Part shown: positions 34,024 to 43,259 of the stretch, in pieces | Layout of the letters: every line of letters begins with the position of its first letter | Position numbering within the stretch: position 1 is the first letter of the stretch | NCBI GenBank assembly: GCA_964619535.1 | Contig: CAZUEX010000005.1 | Coordinates: 134,130 to 198,129 of the forward strand | Direction of reading: 5' to 3' | Origin: Leptonema sp964619535 | Lineage (GTDB): Bacteria; Spirochaetota; Leptospiria; Leptospirales; Leptonemataceae | DNA length: 64,000 bases | The notes under the pieces: generated by a model | What the model was told of the DNA's origin: nothing | Database searches by the model: none | Seen by the model: the letters and a program-made list of their open reading frames with translations, nothing else | Translations under genes and position numbers: made by a program

Positions 34024-34039
34024 CTATACGGCTATCGCT

Positions 34040-34765
34040 CTATACAAGCAGGACGGGAATCTCCCCTGCCAGCACAGGCAGATAGGCCGGGTCTGCTGTA
34101 TGATCCCCGTCTGGCAGGACGAGCAGGTCCGCATGAAAAAGCCGGCATTGCTTGATTAGCTGCTCGATTCCCGAAACGGCCTGCACGTGCAGCCGGACCT
34201 GCATTCGGGCCGTCCATTCCGCTACCGATGGTGCAGCGGAGGCTGGATGCAGAACAAGCAGCGGGCGTCTTTCTTTTCTTGCAAGCCTCTCCGCTACGGT
34301 CAGGGCCGGGAGCGCATGCCGGTCATCGTCGAGAAAAACGGCCACCGGGCCGTCTGGCTGTGATGCCCAGTGGATGGCATGGACGCGGGTGTCGAAGAAT
34401 CCGAGCAGAAGCACGTCGTCGGGCTGTTTTCGGCTGTGCAGGGCCTGAAAGGGCTCTCCCCGTATGGTTTCGAAGCTGTATGACAGGTGAAAGGTCTGCG
34501 TCATACGCTTCAGCAGTGTTTCTGCTTCTCTGGCCTGCCGGCGCAGATGTCGTTCTACGGTAATCGTTTCCAGGGTGCGCAGGTCGCCGCGCAGAAGTCC
34601 GAGCTCTTTCGTAACGGGAAGCGAGGCCGTGCGCAGAATACGTTCGTCTTCGAGAAAAAGTCCGGTCAGATCCAGATGCAGCGCTTCTGCTGCGCGTACG
34701 GCCCAGTGCACAGCACGTCGACCGCGAGAGGAACTGTCCATAGAAAGCAGAAGTCTGCGCCTCAT
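34040..34765 (-). CDS. Universal-stress-protein-like protein
   Basis: A 241-residue protein whose N-terminus RRLLLSMDSSSRGRRAVHWAVRAAEALHLDLTGLF has the USP beta-alpha start with an Asp and a Ser-rich loop. The second half repeats a similar pattern less clearly (RRPLLVLHPASAAP ... LLVLPDG), suggesting tandem USP domains. The ATP-binding G-x2-G-x9-G(S/T) motif is not visible, so nucleotide binding is doubtful. It starts 1 nt after the stop of the Lon-like protease gene and is co-transcribed with it. Confidence 0.6.
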   Translation of the reverse strand: MRRRLLLSMDSSSRGRRAVHWAVRAAEALHLDLTGLFLEDERILRTASLPVTKELGLLRGDLRTLETITVERHLRRQAREAETLLKRMTQTFHLSYSFETIRGEPFQALHSRKQPDDVLLLGFFDTRVHAIHWASQPDGPVAVFLDDDRHALPALTVAERLARKERRPLLVLHPASAAPSVAEWTARMQVRLHVQAVSGIEQLIKQCRLFHADLLVLPDGDHTADPAYLPVLAGEIPVLLV

Positions 34766-34766
34766 G

Positions 34767-37157
34767 TCAGGCCTCCTCGCTTTGCGGTTTCGGTTCGTCT
34801 TTCAGGCTTTTGCGCAGCTCGGCGAATTCTTTCAATCTTTTGAAGACCAGGGCGTTGATCGAATCTTCGGGATACACACCGGTTGCATCGGCAACTCCGG
34901 CTGATCTTCCCGTAAGGATTTCAAGGGCCTGATCCACGCTGCGAACCGCATATACGTGAAATCGACCCTCTTTTACGGCCTCCACAACCTCATCCCGCAG
35001 CATCAGATGCGGTGTATTCGTTTCGGGGATAATGACGCCCTGTTTGCCGGTTAACCCACGACCCTGGCATATGCTGAAGAATCCTTCGATCTTTTCGTTT
35101 ACGCCTCCAATGGCCTGTACGTTACCGAACTGGTCTACCGAGCCTGTAATGGCATACTGCTGCAGGATGGGGATGTTTGCAGCAGCCGATAGAATGGCAC
35201 ACAGCTCAGCGGCCGAGGCACTGTCGCCATCGACCATGCCATAGGTTTGCTCGAAAACAAGACTGGCCGTAAGTGACAGCGCCCCCTGCAGTCCGTAGCG
35301 TTTGCCGAGAAAGGAGCTGAGTATTAAAACGCCTTTAGAATGAAGGGCCCCGCCCAGCTTGATCTCCCGCTGGATGTCAAGAACCTCGCCTTCTCCAGGA
35401 CGCACCGTTGCCGTAATGCGTGTGGGCACACCGTAAGACGTATCGCCCGTCGATATGACGGATAAGCCATTGATCTGGCCGATTACGGCTCCATCGGTAT
35501 CGATGCGAAGGGTTCCGCGCAAAATCTGCTCGATAATCTTTTCGCGAATGCGACCCAGTCGGCGCTCTCGAGCGTTTCGCGCAAGATTTACATCTTCTGC
35601 GGTAACATGAGCATTTCCGTTCTTTCGTGCAAAGTGATCCGCCTCGCGAATAAGATCGCACAGCGCACCGGCATGCGTGAACAGCTTTTCCTGATCGTCC
35701 GCCATGCGGCCGGAGGCTTCGATCATGCGGGCCGCACCGCTGCGATCAAAAGGCAGCAGTCCTTCTTTGCGGCAGAGGGAGGCAATGAAGCGACAGAGCA
35801 GCAGATGGTTTTCGTCGTTGCGGGGAATGTCGTCCTCGAGGTCCGCTGCAATCTTGAAAAGCTCCCGGAATTCCGGATCATAGGCAGATAGCAGATAGTA
35901 AAGAGACCGATCGCCGATCAGTATGATTCGCCCCGAAAAGGGGATGGGCTCGGGCTCAAGCGACACCGTACTGACCATGCCATACATCTGGCCCGGCGAC
36001 TCGATACGGATTTCTCCCGTGGACAGGGTTCGCTTCAGGGCTTCATAGGCAAAGGGCTGCATCAGCAGTTTCTGTGCATCGAGGATCAGGTATCCTCCTG
36101 CAGCCCTGTGCAGGGCGCCCGGTTTGATCAGGGTGAGGTTTGTGACGAGGGCGCCAAGCCTGGCAATGTGTTCTACCCGGCCAAAAAGATTGGAGTAGGT
36201 CGGTGATTCTTCATAGATAACAGGTGCACCGCCATTCGATCCATGATCGACGATCAGGTTTACGGCATAGCGTGTAAAATCACTTTCCTGGCCCTGACCG
36301 GCTTCAGGAGCACGGAATTCCTGCATATGCTCGACGGCATCCTTCTGTACGGCTTCCAGATAGGCGAGCACATCGGGGTATTCCGCCCAGGAGGTCCGTA
36401 GATCGCTCATGCTATGGCCGACTGCAAACTGAACGGCCTCTTCGCTGAGGGCTCGAAGCCGTTCTGCCCTTTCGCGGCGCCATATATGAAACTGCCGAAT
36501 GGCCTCCTGTAGCTTTTGCTGCAGTCGTTCGACCTCTGTTTCCAGTCGTTTGCGCTGCTCTTCGGGCAGGTTCATGTACTGATCGGGCGTGAGCACATCA
36601 TCGGGCTTGTCGGGATTGAGCGGAGCAAGAGAAAATCCTGCTGGCGTTCGCAAAAGGGCGATCTGATGTGCTGCCGCATCCTTTCCGATTTCTTCCAGCC
36701 TTCGATTCTGCTTTTCGTTAAACTCCTCTTCGATCTGTGACAGACGCATGCGGAATTCATCGCTTTCGAAGGCTGCCGGTATGCCTGTTTTCAGATCTTC
36801 CAGCAGATGATTCATCTCATAGCGAAGACGCTGGCCCAGTCCAGGCGGCAGATGCAGGGCAAGGGGACGATGGGGATGACGGAAGTTATGCACGTAGCAC
36901 CAGTCATCGGGCGTCTTTTCTTCCGGTGCCTTTCGTTCAAGCAGCTGCAGTATCAGCTTTCGTCGCCCGCTACCCGTTGGACCGAGCACAAAGACGTTAT
37001 AGCCGGGCGATCGCATCGACAGTGCAAAGTCTGCTGCTTCTTCGGCACGCTCCTGGCCAAGCCCTCCAGGCAGATCGTCAAGTTCTGCTGTGGTCTCAAA
37101 AGGGAGGGATTCTGGCAAACAGCGTCGGATCAATGTATCAGCCGGTAGCGAGTTCAC
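34767..37157 (-). CDS. AAA/Lon-type ATP-dependent protease (YcbZ-like)
   Basis: A 796-residue protein of the AAA_32 plus Lon C-terminal protease family, to which E. coli YcbZ belongs. The P-loop is VLGPTGSGRRKLILQLL, with Arg in place of the Walker A Lys. The proteolytic domain holds the Ser-Lys dyad: Ser in MVDGDSASAAELCAILS and Lys in AIGGVNEKIEGFFSICQGRG. A long charged coiled-coil insert (residues 130-260) separates the parts. It precedes the USP-like gene by 1 nt. Substrates are unknown. Confidence 0.9.
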   Translation of the reverse strand: MNSLPADTLIRRCLPESLPFETTAELDDLPGGLGQERAEEAADFALSMRSPGYNVFVLGPTGSGRRKLILQLLERKAPEEKTPDDWCYVHNFRHPHRPLALHLPPGLGQRLRYEMNHLLEDLKTGIPAAFESDEFRMRLSQIEEEFNEKQNRRLEEIGKDAAAHQIALLRTPAGFSLAPLNPDKPDDVLTPDQYMNLPEEQRKRLETEVERLQQKLQEAIRQFHIWRRERAERLRALSEEAVQFAVGHSMSDLRTSWAEYPDVLAYLEAVQKDAVEHMQEFRAPEAGQGQESDFTRYAVNLIVDHGSNGGAPVIYEESPTYSNLFGRVEHIARLGALVTNLTLIKPGALHRAAGGYLILDAQKLLMQPFAYEALKRTLSTGEIRIESPGQMYGMVSTVSLEPEPIPFSGRIILIGDRSLYYLLSAYDPEFRELFKIAADLEDDIPRNDENHLLLCRFIASLCRKEGLLPFDRSGAARMIEASGRMADDQEKLFTHAGALCDLIREADHFARKNGNAHVTAEDVNLARNARERRLGRIREKIIEQILRGTLRIDTDGAVIGQINGLSVISTGDTSYGVPTRITATVRPGEGEVLDIQREIKLGGALHSKGVLILSSFLGKRYGLQGALSLTASLVFEQTYGMVDGDSASAAELCAILSAAANIPILQQYAITGSVDQFGNVQAIGGVNEKIEGFFSICQGRGLTGKQGVIIPETNTPHLMLRDEVVEAVKEGRFHVYAVRSVDQALEILTGRSAGVADATGVYPEDSINALVFKRLKEFAELRKSLKDEPKPQSEEA

Positions 37158-37300
37158 CGGTTCATGCTTTGCCCTGTCACTGTCTTCGCAATCGTTTTTG
37201 CCAGATGGCCTTTCTTTAAGCGACGCTGCATTTTTTGATCGCTTTTTTTAAAAGCGGTAGCTTGATGGAAGTAGCTGAACGAAATTCAGCAGGGGGTATC

Positions 37301-38884
37301 ATGTCTGTAACTGCAAAAAGAGAAACCGTTTCGATCAATCCTGCGACGATGCAGGAGGTGGGGCGTGTCGTTGATACAGATATGAGCCGGCTGCCCGAAC
37401 TTTTTGCACAGGCACGCGAGGCTCAGAAGGCCTGGGCGGCCACGCCATTCTCTGTTCGCAAACGGCACATCCTGAAAATGCGCGACTACATTGTAACCCA
37501 TGCAGAGGAGCTGTCATCGATTGTCAGTCGTGATAACGGCAAGTCACGCATCGATGCCCTGGCTACCGAGGTCATTCCCTGTGCCCTGGCGGCAAACTGG
37601 TATGCAAAGAAGGCGGCCAGGCATCTGAAGCCGAAAAGGCTGCCCGGTTCGTCGCTGCTCTTCTTTAACAAAAGGAATCAGATCGTTCACGTTCCTCTTG
37701 GTGTCGTTGGTATTATCAGTCCCTGGAATTATCCGCTCTCCATTCCGTTTGGAGAGATTATGATGGCTCTTATGGCAGGCAATGCCGTCATGCTTAAGGT
37801 GGCCGCTACGACGGTGCTTGTCGGTGAGGCCATAGAAAGGATTGTTGCTGCCGGTGAGCTGCCTGAAGGACTCTTTCACCATATCGTAGGCTCCGGGGCT
37901 GAGGTTAGTCGTGGATTCTTCGAAAACGGTATCGATAAGATCTTTTTTACCGGCTCTGTTGCCACAGGCAAACGCCTGATGGCAGAGGCTGCATCCACAC
38001 TGACTCCGCTTTCTCTTGAGCTGGGCGGAAAGGATCCGATGATCGTGCTGCCCGATGCCGATCTGGAACGGGCTACGAATGGCGCTGCCTGGGCCGGCTA
38101 CCAGAATGCAGGACAGAGCTGTGGTGCGGTGGAGCGTATCTACGTGCATGAATCTGTCTACGATCGCTTTGTAGAGCTGCTTGCTGCGAAAACAAAGGCA
38201 ATGCGTCATGGTGTCGATACCGATTACGATGTTGAAATCGGAGCGATGACCACGCCGGAACAGCTTGAAACGGTACGCTCTCAGGTGGAATCAGCGGTAG
38301 CGGCCGGTGCAAAGATCGTTGCACAGTCTTCGCCGAAAGGATCCGCTGATGGCTGGTTTTATCCGGCCACACTGCTGACCGATGTGAACCACTCTATGGC
38401 AATCATGCGCGAAGAGACCTTCGGGCCTGTGCTGCCTGTTGTGAAGTTTCGCGACATCGAAGAGGCCATCCGCCTGGCAAACGATTCTACGATGGCCTTA
38501 ACCTCCTCTATCTGGACGCGCAATATATCCCTGGGACGAAAGATTGCTGCCCGCCTGCACAGCGGTGTGACGACGATCAATGATCACCTCTACACACATG
38601 GCCAGGCCGAAACCCCCTGGGGTGGCTGGAAAGAGTCCGGACTGGGCCGCACGCATTCCCATATAGGACTGGAAGAGATGACCAACGTGAAGCTTGTGAA
38701 CTGGGACGTGCTCTCTTCTTCGCGCAATCTCTGGTGGTTCCCCTTTGATAGGCAGACCTATTCAGCCCTGCTGCAGGCCCTCCGTTCGGTGATGGATCCA
38801 TCGCTGCTGTCGCGAATGGTTAACGGAATCAAACTCACCGGCTTTATGGTTCGGAAGATGTTCACCCCCTGGAAAGTGAAGTAA
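37301..38884 (+). CDS. NAD(P)-dependent aldehyde dehydrogenase
   Basis: A 527-residue aldehyde dehydrogenase. Conserved parts are VGIISPWNYPLSIPFGEI, FFTGSVATGKRLMAEAA, the general base Glu in LSLELGGKDPMIVL and the catalytic Cys in NAGQSCGAVERIYV. About 45 residues after the usual C-terminus are mildly hydrophobic and basic (LSRMVNGIKLTGFMVRKMF) and might touch the membrane, as in fatty aldehyde dehydrogenases. Start ATG 37301 follows GGGGG by 5 nt. The neighbouring reductase downstream could act on related substrates. Confidence 0.92.
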   Translation: MSVTAKRETVSINPATMQEVGRVVDTDMSRLPELFAQAREAQKAWAATPFSVRKRHILKMRDYIVTHAEELSSIVSRDNGKSRIDALATEVIPCALAANWYAKKAARHLKPKRLPGSSLLFFNKRNQIVHVPLGVVGIISPWNYPLSIPFGEIMMALMAGNAVMLKVAATTVLVGEAIERIVAAGELPEGLFHHIVGSGAEVSRGFFENGIDKIFFTGSVATGKRLMAEAASTLTPLSLELGGKDPMIVLPDADLERATNGAAWAGYQNAGQSCGAVERIYVHESVYDRFVELLAAKTKAMRHGVDTDYDVEIGAMTTPEQLETVRSQVESAVAAGAKIVAQSSPKGSADGWFYPATLLTDVNHSMAIMREETFGPVLPVVKFRDIEEAIRLANDSTMALTSSIWTRNISLGRKIAARLHSGVTTINDHLYTHGQAETPWGGWKESGLGRTHSHIGLEEMTNVKLVNWDVLSSSRNLWWFPFDRQTYSALLQALRSVMDPSLLSRMVNGIKLTGFMVRKMFTPWKVK

Positions 38885-38921
38885 AGAAAAGTGAAGTGAG
38901 CTACAGGAGCTAACGAGAGCT

Positions 38922-39923
38922 ATGAAAGAAGTGACCACAATGCAGGCAGCTCGCCTGGTACGCTATGGAACGCCCCCCGATATGTCCGTACAGGAGGTGG
39001 ACGTTTCTTCGTTACAGCCAGGACAGGTTCTGATACGTATGGCCTATTCTTCCATTAACCCATCTGACCTGGCCTTTCTGACGGGACAGTACGGCATCAA
39101 GAAAAAGCTGCCGGCCGTGCCCGGCTTTGAAGGTAGCGGTACCGTTGTGGCCTCCGGAGGAGGGTTTGGTCGTTTTCTTGTAGGGCGACGTGTTGCCTGT
39201 GCATCGAGCTCCGGTGACGGTACATGGGCGCAGTACATGGTAGCCGATGCAAAGGGCTGCATTCCACTGAGACCTTCTGTCAGCCTGGAGCAGGGGGCAT
39301 GCCTTGTTGTGAATCCGATGACAGCGATGGCCCTTTTTGATGCCTTTAAGAAAGGCGGCCATGCAGCTCTGATACAGACAGCAGCGGCCAGTGCCCTTGG
39401 GGGCATGATTCGACGGCTGGCAGCCGTTCATGGTCGCCCGGTGATCAATATCGTGCGCCGCGATGAACAGGTGGATGCCCTGGAGAAGGAGGGGGCACAG
39501 TACGTGCTGAACAGCAATGCGCCTGATTTCGAACGCAAGCTTGCCGTCCTAGCACGCAAGCTGCAGGCCACGATGGCCATCGATGCGGTGGGTGGCACGC
39601 TTACACGGCAGCTCATTACCTGTATGCCAGTCCACTCAAGGGTGCTTGTTTATGGCGGGTTATCCGGTGAGGCCTGCGACTTTTCCCCGGGCCTTCTGAT
39701 CTTTAAAGAAGCGCAGGTTCATGGTTTCTGGCTGTCTCTGTGGTTGCAAAACCAGTCCCCCCTGCGGCTCATGCGGCTGGGATGGTCGATTCAGAAGCTT
39801 CTTGCACGGGAACTGAAGACCGAGATTCGCCGCATATATCCCCTTGCAGAGATTCATGCGGCGATCGCAGATTACAGCGCTCAGATGAGCGGCGGCAAGG
39901 TCCTGATCAACTGCCAGGGGTAG
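38922..39923 (+). CDS. MDR-family quinone oxidoreductase/alcohol dehydrogenase-like
   Basis: A 333-residue medium-chain dehydrogenase/reductase. The N-terminal GroES-like domain has SSINPSDLAFLTGQYG and PAVPGFEGSGTVVASG; the nucleotide-binding part shows ALIQTAAASALGGMIRRLA in place of the usual G-x-G-x2-G. Catalytic zinc ligands are missing, which suggests the zinc-free quinone-reductase branch. It lies 37 bp after the aldehyde dehydrogenase gene and overlaps the convergent membrane-protein gene by 17 bp. Confidence 0.85.
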   Translation: MKEVTTMQAARLVRYGTPPDMSVQEVDVSSLQPGQVLIRMAYSSINPSDLAFLTGQYGIKKKLPAVPGFEGSGTVVASGGGFGRFLVGRRVACASSSGDGTWAQYMVADAKGCIPLRPSVSLEQGACLVVNPMTAMALFDAFKKGGHAALIQTAAASALGGMIRRLAAVHGRPVINIVRRDEQVDALEKEGAQYVLNSNAPDFERKLAVLARKLQATMAIDAVGGTLTRQLITCMPVHSRVLVYGGLSGEACDFSPGLLIFKEAQVHGFWLSLWLQNQSPLRLMRLGWSIQKLLARELKTEIRRIYPLAEIHAAIADYSAQMSGGKVLINCQG

Positions 39924-40818
39924 GCTCTTCTGCCATCCCTTCGGAGCTGTCTTCAAGCAGCTGATAGATGGAGCTTCCGACGCATACGGTGAAATAGATG
40001 GCGAATAGAAGCATCAGGATCATCAGGGGGAGTTGCAATAGCAGAGGAGGAAGGCCACTGCCCTGGAGCAGGACGTTAATGCCAGAGGCCCCTGCGAGAT
40101 AGACAAGAAATCCCGCCGTCTGCCACATCAATATATACAGGGCAAGTTTCCAATGATCTGGTCGGGTGATGCGCCAGCTTGCTTTGAATGCCTGTCCCAC
40201 CGTCTGTTTACGTAGCAGAGTCAGTGGTAGAACGAGCTGCATCCTTGCCCAGTAGTATGCTGCGGGAAGGTTGCCTGCCAGAGCCAGAAGATACAGGCCA
40301 AGAAGTTCCGTACCGCCAGCCTGGATAACTGCCTCAGATGCTGCTGCACCCTGCGCTTTGATTCTTGACATCGTCTCAAATTGATGGACGAGGTAGGGAA
40401 TATTGAAGGGGGCGTTGATCAGAATGTAGCCAAGAATGAGGCTTATCGCGGCAGGAATGGTAGAGGCGTAGGTACGCACTCCGAGAAACAGGTCGCCTAT
40501 CGACAGCTCTCCGGTGATCATTCGATACCCTATGACGGTGTAAGGAGCCAGTATAGCAGGCGACCATCCAACCATCACAAGGAAAAAGATAGCAACTGCC
40601 GGTGTCGCCCCTACAATGAACATTATGAACAGGCTAAGCAAAAGCGGTGGGACGGAGAGTAAAAAGCCTGTGAGTATGGTCATAGCGAATGCAAGACCAA
40701 ATTTCTGCCTGAGGGCTGTTCCTACCAGTCCGATGGCTCGGCCAATGGTGAATGCTGTCGTCTCGACAGAGGTCGCTACAGATGTCGAGGCAGCTGGTGG
40801 TTGATACACATTGTCCAT
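39907..40818 (-). CDS. Integral membrane protein of unknown function
   Basis: A 303-residue protein with about six hydrophobic helices (for example FAMTILTGFLLSVPPLLLSLFIMF, VAIFFLVMVGWSPAILAPY and LLLQLPLMILMLLFAIYFTV) and a cytoplasmic segment RKQTVGQAFKASWRITRPDHWK before the last pair. The layout resembles uncharacterised membrane proteins found near SPFH genes, but I cannot name a family. It diverges from the SPFH gene at 40926 across 107 bp. Confidence 0.68.
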   Translation of the reverse strand: MDNVYQPPAASTSVATSVETTAFTIGRAIGLVGTALRQKFGLAFAMTILTGFLLSVPPLLLSLFIMFIVGATPAVAIFFLVMVGWSPAILAPYTVIGYRMITGELSIGDLFLGVRTYASTIPAAISLILGYILINAPFNIPYLVHQFETMSRIKAQGAAASEAVIQAGGTELLGLYLLALAGNLPAAYYWARMQLVLPLTLLRKQTVGQAFKASWRITRPDHWKLALYILMWQTAGFLVYLAGASGINVLLQGSGLPPLLLQLPLMILMLLFAIYFTVCVGSSIYQLLEDSSEGMAEEPTPGS

Positions 40819-40925
40819 TCAAAATGGAATGTTGAATATGGATTCTACTGTCAAGAACAGAATGAATCGAAAAAAACTCTCAGAAAAATAGGTGACGGCA
40901 GCCTGGCCAAAAATACAGTGCTGCC

Positions 40926-41873
40926 ATGTTCTACAGTGCTCTTCTGCTTCTTCTGGTAATCTTTATTATCTGGAAGACGTTTATTATCGTCCCTCATCAG
41001 CATGCCTTTATTAAAGAAAGGCTGGGGAATTACAATGCCACCCTCGGGTCAGGCTTTCATTTCTTGATACCCATTGTGGATCGTATTGCCTACAGGCATA
41101 CGCTCAAAGAAGAGAGTATCGATGTTCCGCCGCAGATTTGCATTACCAAGGACAATGTGCAGGTCGAGGTCGACGGCATTCTCTATATCAAGGTGGTAGA
41201 TCCCAAGCTGGCCTCTTATGGAATCAATGACTACCGCTTTGCATCTATCCAGCTGGCACAGACCAACATGCGTTCAGAGATCGGTAAGCTGGATCTCGAT
41301 CATACGCTGATGGAGCGAGAGACGATTAATGATAACATTATCCAGGCCCTTGACGTTGCCAGTGACCCGTGGGGCGTGAAGGTGACGCGATACGAGATCA
41401 AAAACATCATGCCTCCAAAAACGGTGCTGGCCACGATGGAAAAACAGATGACGGCGGAACGCGATAAGCGTGCGGAGATCTTTCATTCGGAAGGAGAGCG
41501 GGCGGCCACAATCAATCGCTCCGAAGGAGAGAAGATCGAATCGATTAACGTCTCTGAGGGCGAAAAGATTCGTCGCATCAATGAAGCAGAGGGGCGTGCG
41601 CGGCAGATCGAGCTTGTTGCAGATGCGACGGCCGAATCGATCCGTATGGTAGCATCGGCCATTGCCCGTCCCGGTGGTGACGATGCCATGAAGCTTCGCA
41701 TTGCCGAGGAGTTTATTCGTGAGTTTGGCGAAGTTGTGGAGACGTCGAAGACACAGGTAATTCCTCTTGGACCCGCCGTAATTCAGAGCTTCTTCCAGGG
41801 CATGTCCGGCATGACGGAAGCCATGAAAACAGATTCCGGGCAATTCCCGCGACCGCCTAAGGCGCAGAAGTAA
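40926..41873 (+). CDS. SPFH/stomatin-family membrane protein 1
   Basis: A 315-residue protein with one N-terminal membrane segment and an SPFH domain (VVPHQHAFIKERLGNYN region, then RFASIQLAQTNMRSEIGKLDLD). The C-terminal half is a heptad-rich helix with the repeat SEGE (FHSEGERAA, NRSEGEKIE, NVSEGEKIRR) and a tail like bacterial flotillin/stomatin homologues. These form large membrane cages or lipid microdomains and often chaperone proteases or secretion. It is the first of two tandem paralogues, with only 16 bp between them. Confidence 0.88.
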   Translation: MFYSALLLLLVIFIIWKTFIIVPHQHAFIKERLGNYNATLGSGFHFLIPIVDRIAYRHTLKEESIDVPPQICITKDNVQVEVDGILYIKVVDPKLASYGINDYRFASIQLAQTNMRSEIGKLDLDHTLMERETINDNIIQALDVASDPWGVKVTRYEIKNIMPPKTVLATMEKQMTAERDKRAEIFHSEGERAATINRSEGEKIESINVSEGEKIRRINEAEGRARQIELVADATAESIRMVASAIARPGGDDAMKLRIAEEFIREFGEVVETSKTQVIPLGPAVIQSFFQGMSGMTEAMKTDSGQFPRPPKAQK

Positions 41874-41889
41874 GCGAAAGGAGCAGGTA

Positions 41890-42810
41890 ATGGAAATTTT
41901 TGGACTCGCATTCTATGTAATTCTCTTTATTTTTATTGCGTATAAGTTCGCCAGGGCCATTCGCATTGTGTCAGCTCAGGACGTCTACATCGTTGAGCGC
42001 CTGGGCAAATATCGCACCAGCCTCTATGCAGGGTTTCATCCGCTGATTCCCTTTCTGGACAATGTTCGCTACATCCTGACCCTGAAAGAAGAGGCCATTG
42101 ATGTGCCTTCACAGAATTGTATTACAAAAGATAACGTTCTGATTCGTGTGGATGGCATCATCTACATGAAGGTAGTCGATCCATATAAAGCAGCCTATCA
42201 CGTGGCGGATTATCGCTATGCATTGATCCAACTTGCACAGACAACAATGCGTGCGGCCTTTGGATCCCTTGAGCTGGATCGCACGTTTGAAGAGCGAGAG
42301 TCCATCAATGCACAGATCGTACGTGTTGTGGACGAGGCCGCCGATCACTGGGGCATCAAGATTCTGCGTTATGAGATCCAGAACATCACGCCTCCACAGT
42401 CTGTTCTTGCCTCTATGGAAAAGCAGATGACCGCCGAGCGTGACAAGCGTGCCAGTATTGCCCGCTCTGAAGGCGATATGAGTGCGATGATCAACCGCTC
42501 CGAGGGCCTGAAGCAGGAGTTGATCAACCGATCGGAAGGTGAGAAGCAGAAGCTGATTAACGAGGCCGAAGGGCATGCCCAGGAGGTCCTTGCCATCGGC
42601 AGGGCCACGGCCGCCGGTATCGAAAAGATCGCTGCTGCCATTGAGACAGACGGTGGTCGTCAGGCCGTGTATCTCAGCCTGGCTCAGGATTACCTGAGGA
42701 AACTGAATGGCATTGCACGACCAGAGAATACCGTTATCCTGCCGATGGATATGGGAAGTCTTGAAGATATTATGAAAGGGCTTGATCATTTTGCCGGTGA
42801 AAAACATTAG
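41890..42810 (+). CDS. SPFH/stomatin-family membrane protein 2
   Basis: A 306-residue paralogue of the preceding protein; the same order is seen: membrane segment, SPFH domain with YIVERLGKYRTSLYAGFHPL and YALIQLAQTTMRAAFGSLEL, then the SEG-repeat helix (ARSEGDMSAMINRSEGLKQ). Tandem SPFH pairs are likely to co-assemble, as HflK and HflC do. It is followed after 6 bp by a CsoR-family regulator gene. No NfeD partner is present nearby. Confidence 0.88.
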   Translation: MEIFGLAFYVILFIFIAYKFARAIRIVSAQDVYIVERLGKYRTSLYAGFHPLIPFLDNVRYILTLKEEAIDVPSQNCITKDNVLIRVDGIIYMKVVDPYKAAYHVADYRYALIQLAQTTMRAAFGSLELDRTFEERESINAQIVRVVDEAADHWGIKILRYEIQNITPPQSVLASMEKQMTAERDKRASIARSEGDMSAMINRSEGLKQELINRSEGEKQKLINEAEGHAQEVLAIGRATAAGIEKIAAAIETDGGRQAVYLSLAQDYLRKLNGIARPENTVILPMDMGSLEDIMKGLDHFAGEKH

Positions 42811-42816
42811 GGTTCA

Positions 42817-43164
42817 ATGGCTGCACGTAAGTCCGAGCGCAAAGAAAAGCTTCCCCGCAAAGGCGGGGAGCAGGCTGCAGAAGAAGAGCAGGAGTCCACA
42901 GAAGAGAACCCCATCGCTGCGCTTGGTCGGCGTATGAACCGCATTCAGGGACAGGTCGTGGGTATTGGCAAGATGATCGAAGATCAGCGAACCTGTGTGG
43001 ACATCCTGAACCAGATCAGTGCCGTGAAGTCTGCCCTGGATGGGGTAGCCATGGCCATCCTTGAAAAACAGGCCTACCAGTGTTTTCAGGAGACGGTCGA
43101 TCCAGAGGAAAGCAAACGCTCTTTGCAGGAATTCATTGATATTGTCCGGAAGTATGCCCGCTGA
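42817..43164 (+). CDS. CsoR/CstR-family transcriptional repressor
   Basis: A 115-residue DUF156 regulator. A basic-acidic 30-residue tail precedes the core GRRMNRIQGQVVGIGKMIED. The two family Cys are present, Cys60 in RTCVDILNQI and Cys89 in EKQAYQCFQE. The copper-ligand His expected four residues before the second Cys is Gln85 instead. Loss of that His argues against Cu(I) sensing and is closer to the persulfide-sensing CstR type, which uses a Cys pair. It follows the SPFH genes with 6 bp spacing. Its ligand and targets are unknown. Confidence 0.82.
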   Translation: MAARKSERKEKLPRKGGEQAAEEEQESTEENPIAALGRRMNRIQGQVVGIGKMIEDQRTCVDILNQISAVKSALDGVAMAILEKQAYQCFQETVDPEESKRSLQEFIDIVRKYAR

Positions 43165-43259
43165 GCGGGTATGCAGCCGAAAGTCCTTGACCGTCCTGCC
43201 CCTGGAAAAAACTTTAAGAAAAGTATACTAATTTATTCCTCCATAAGGAAGGTACGTCT

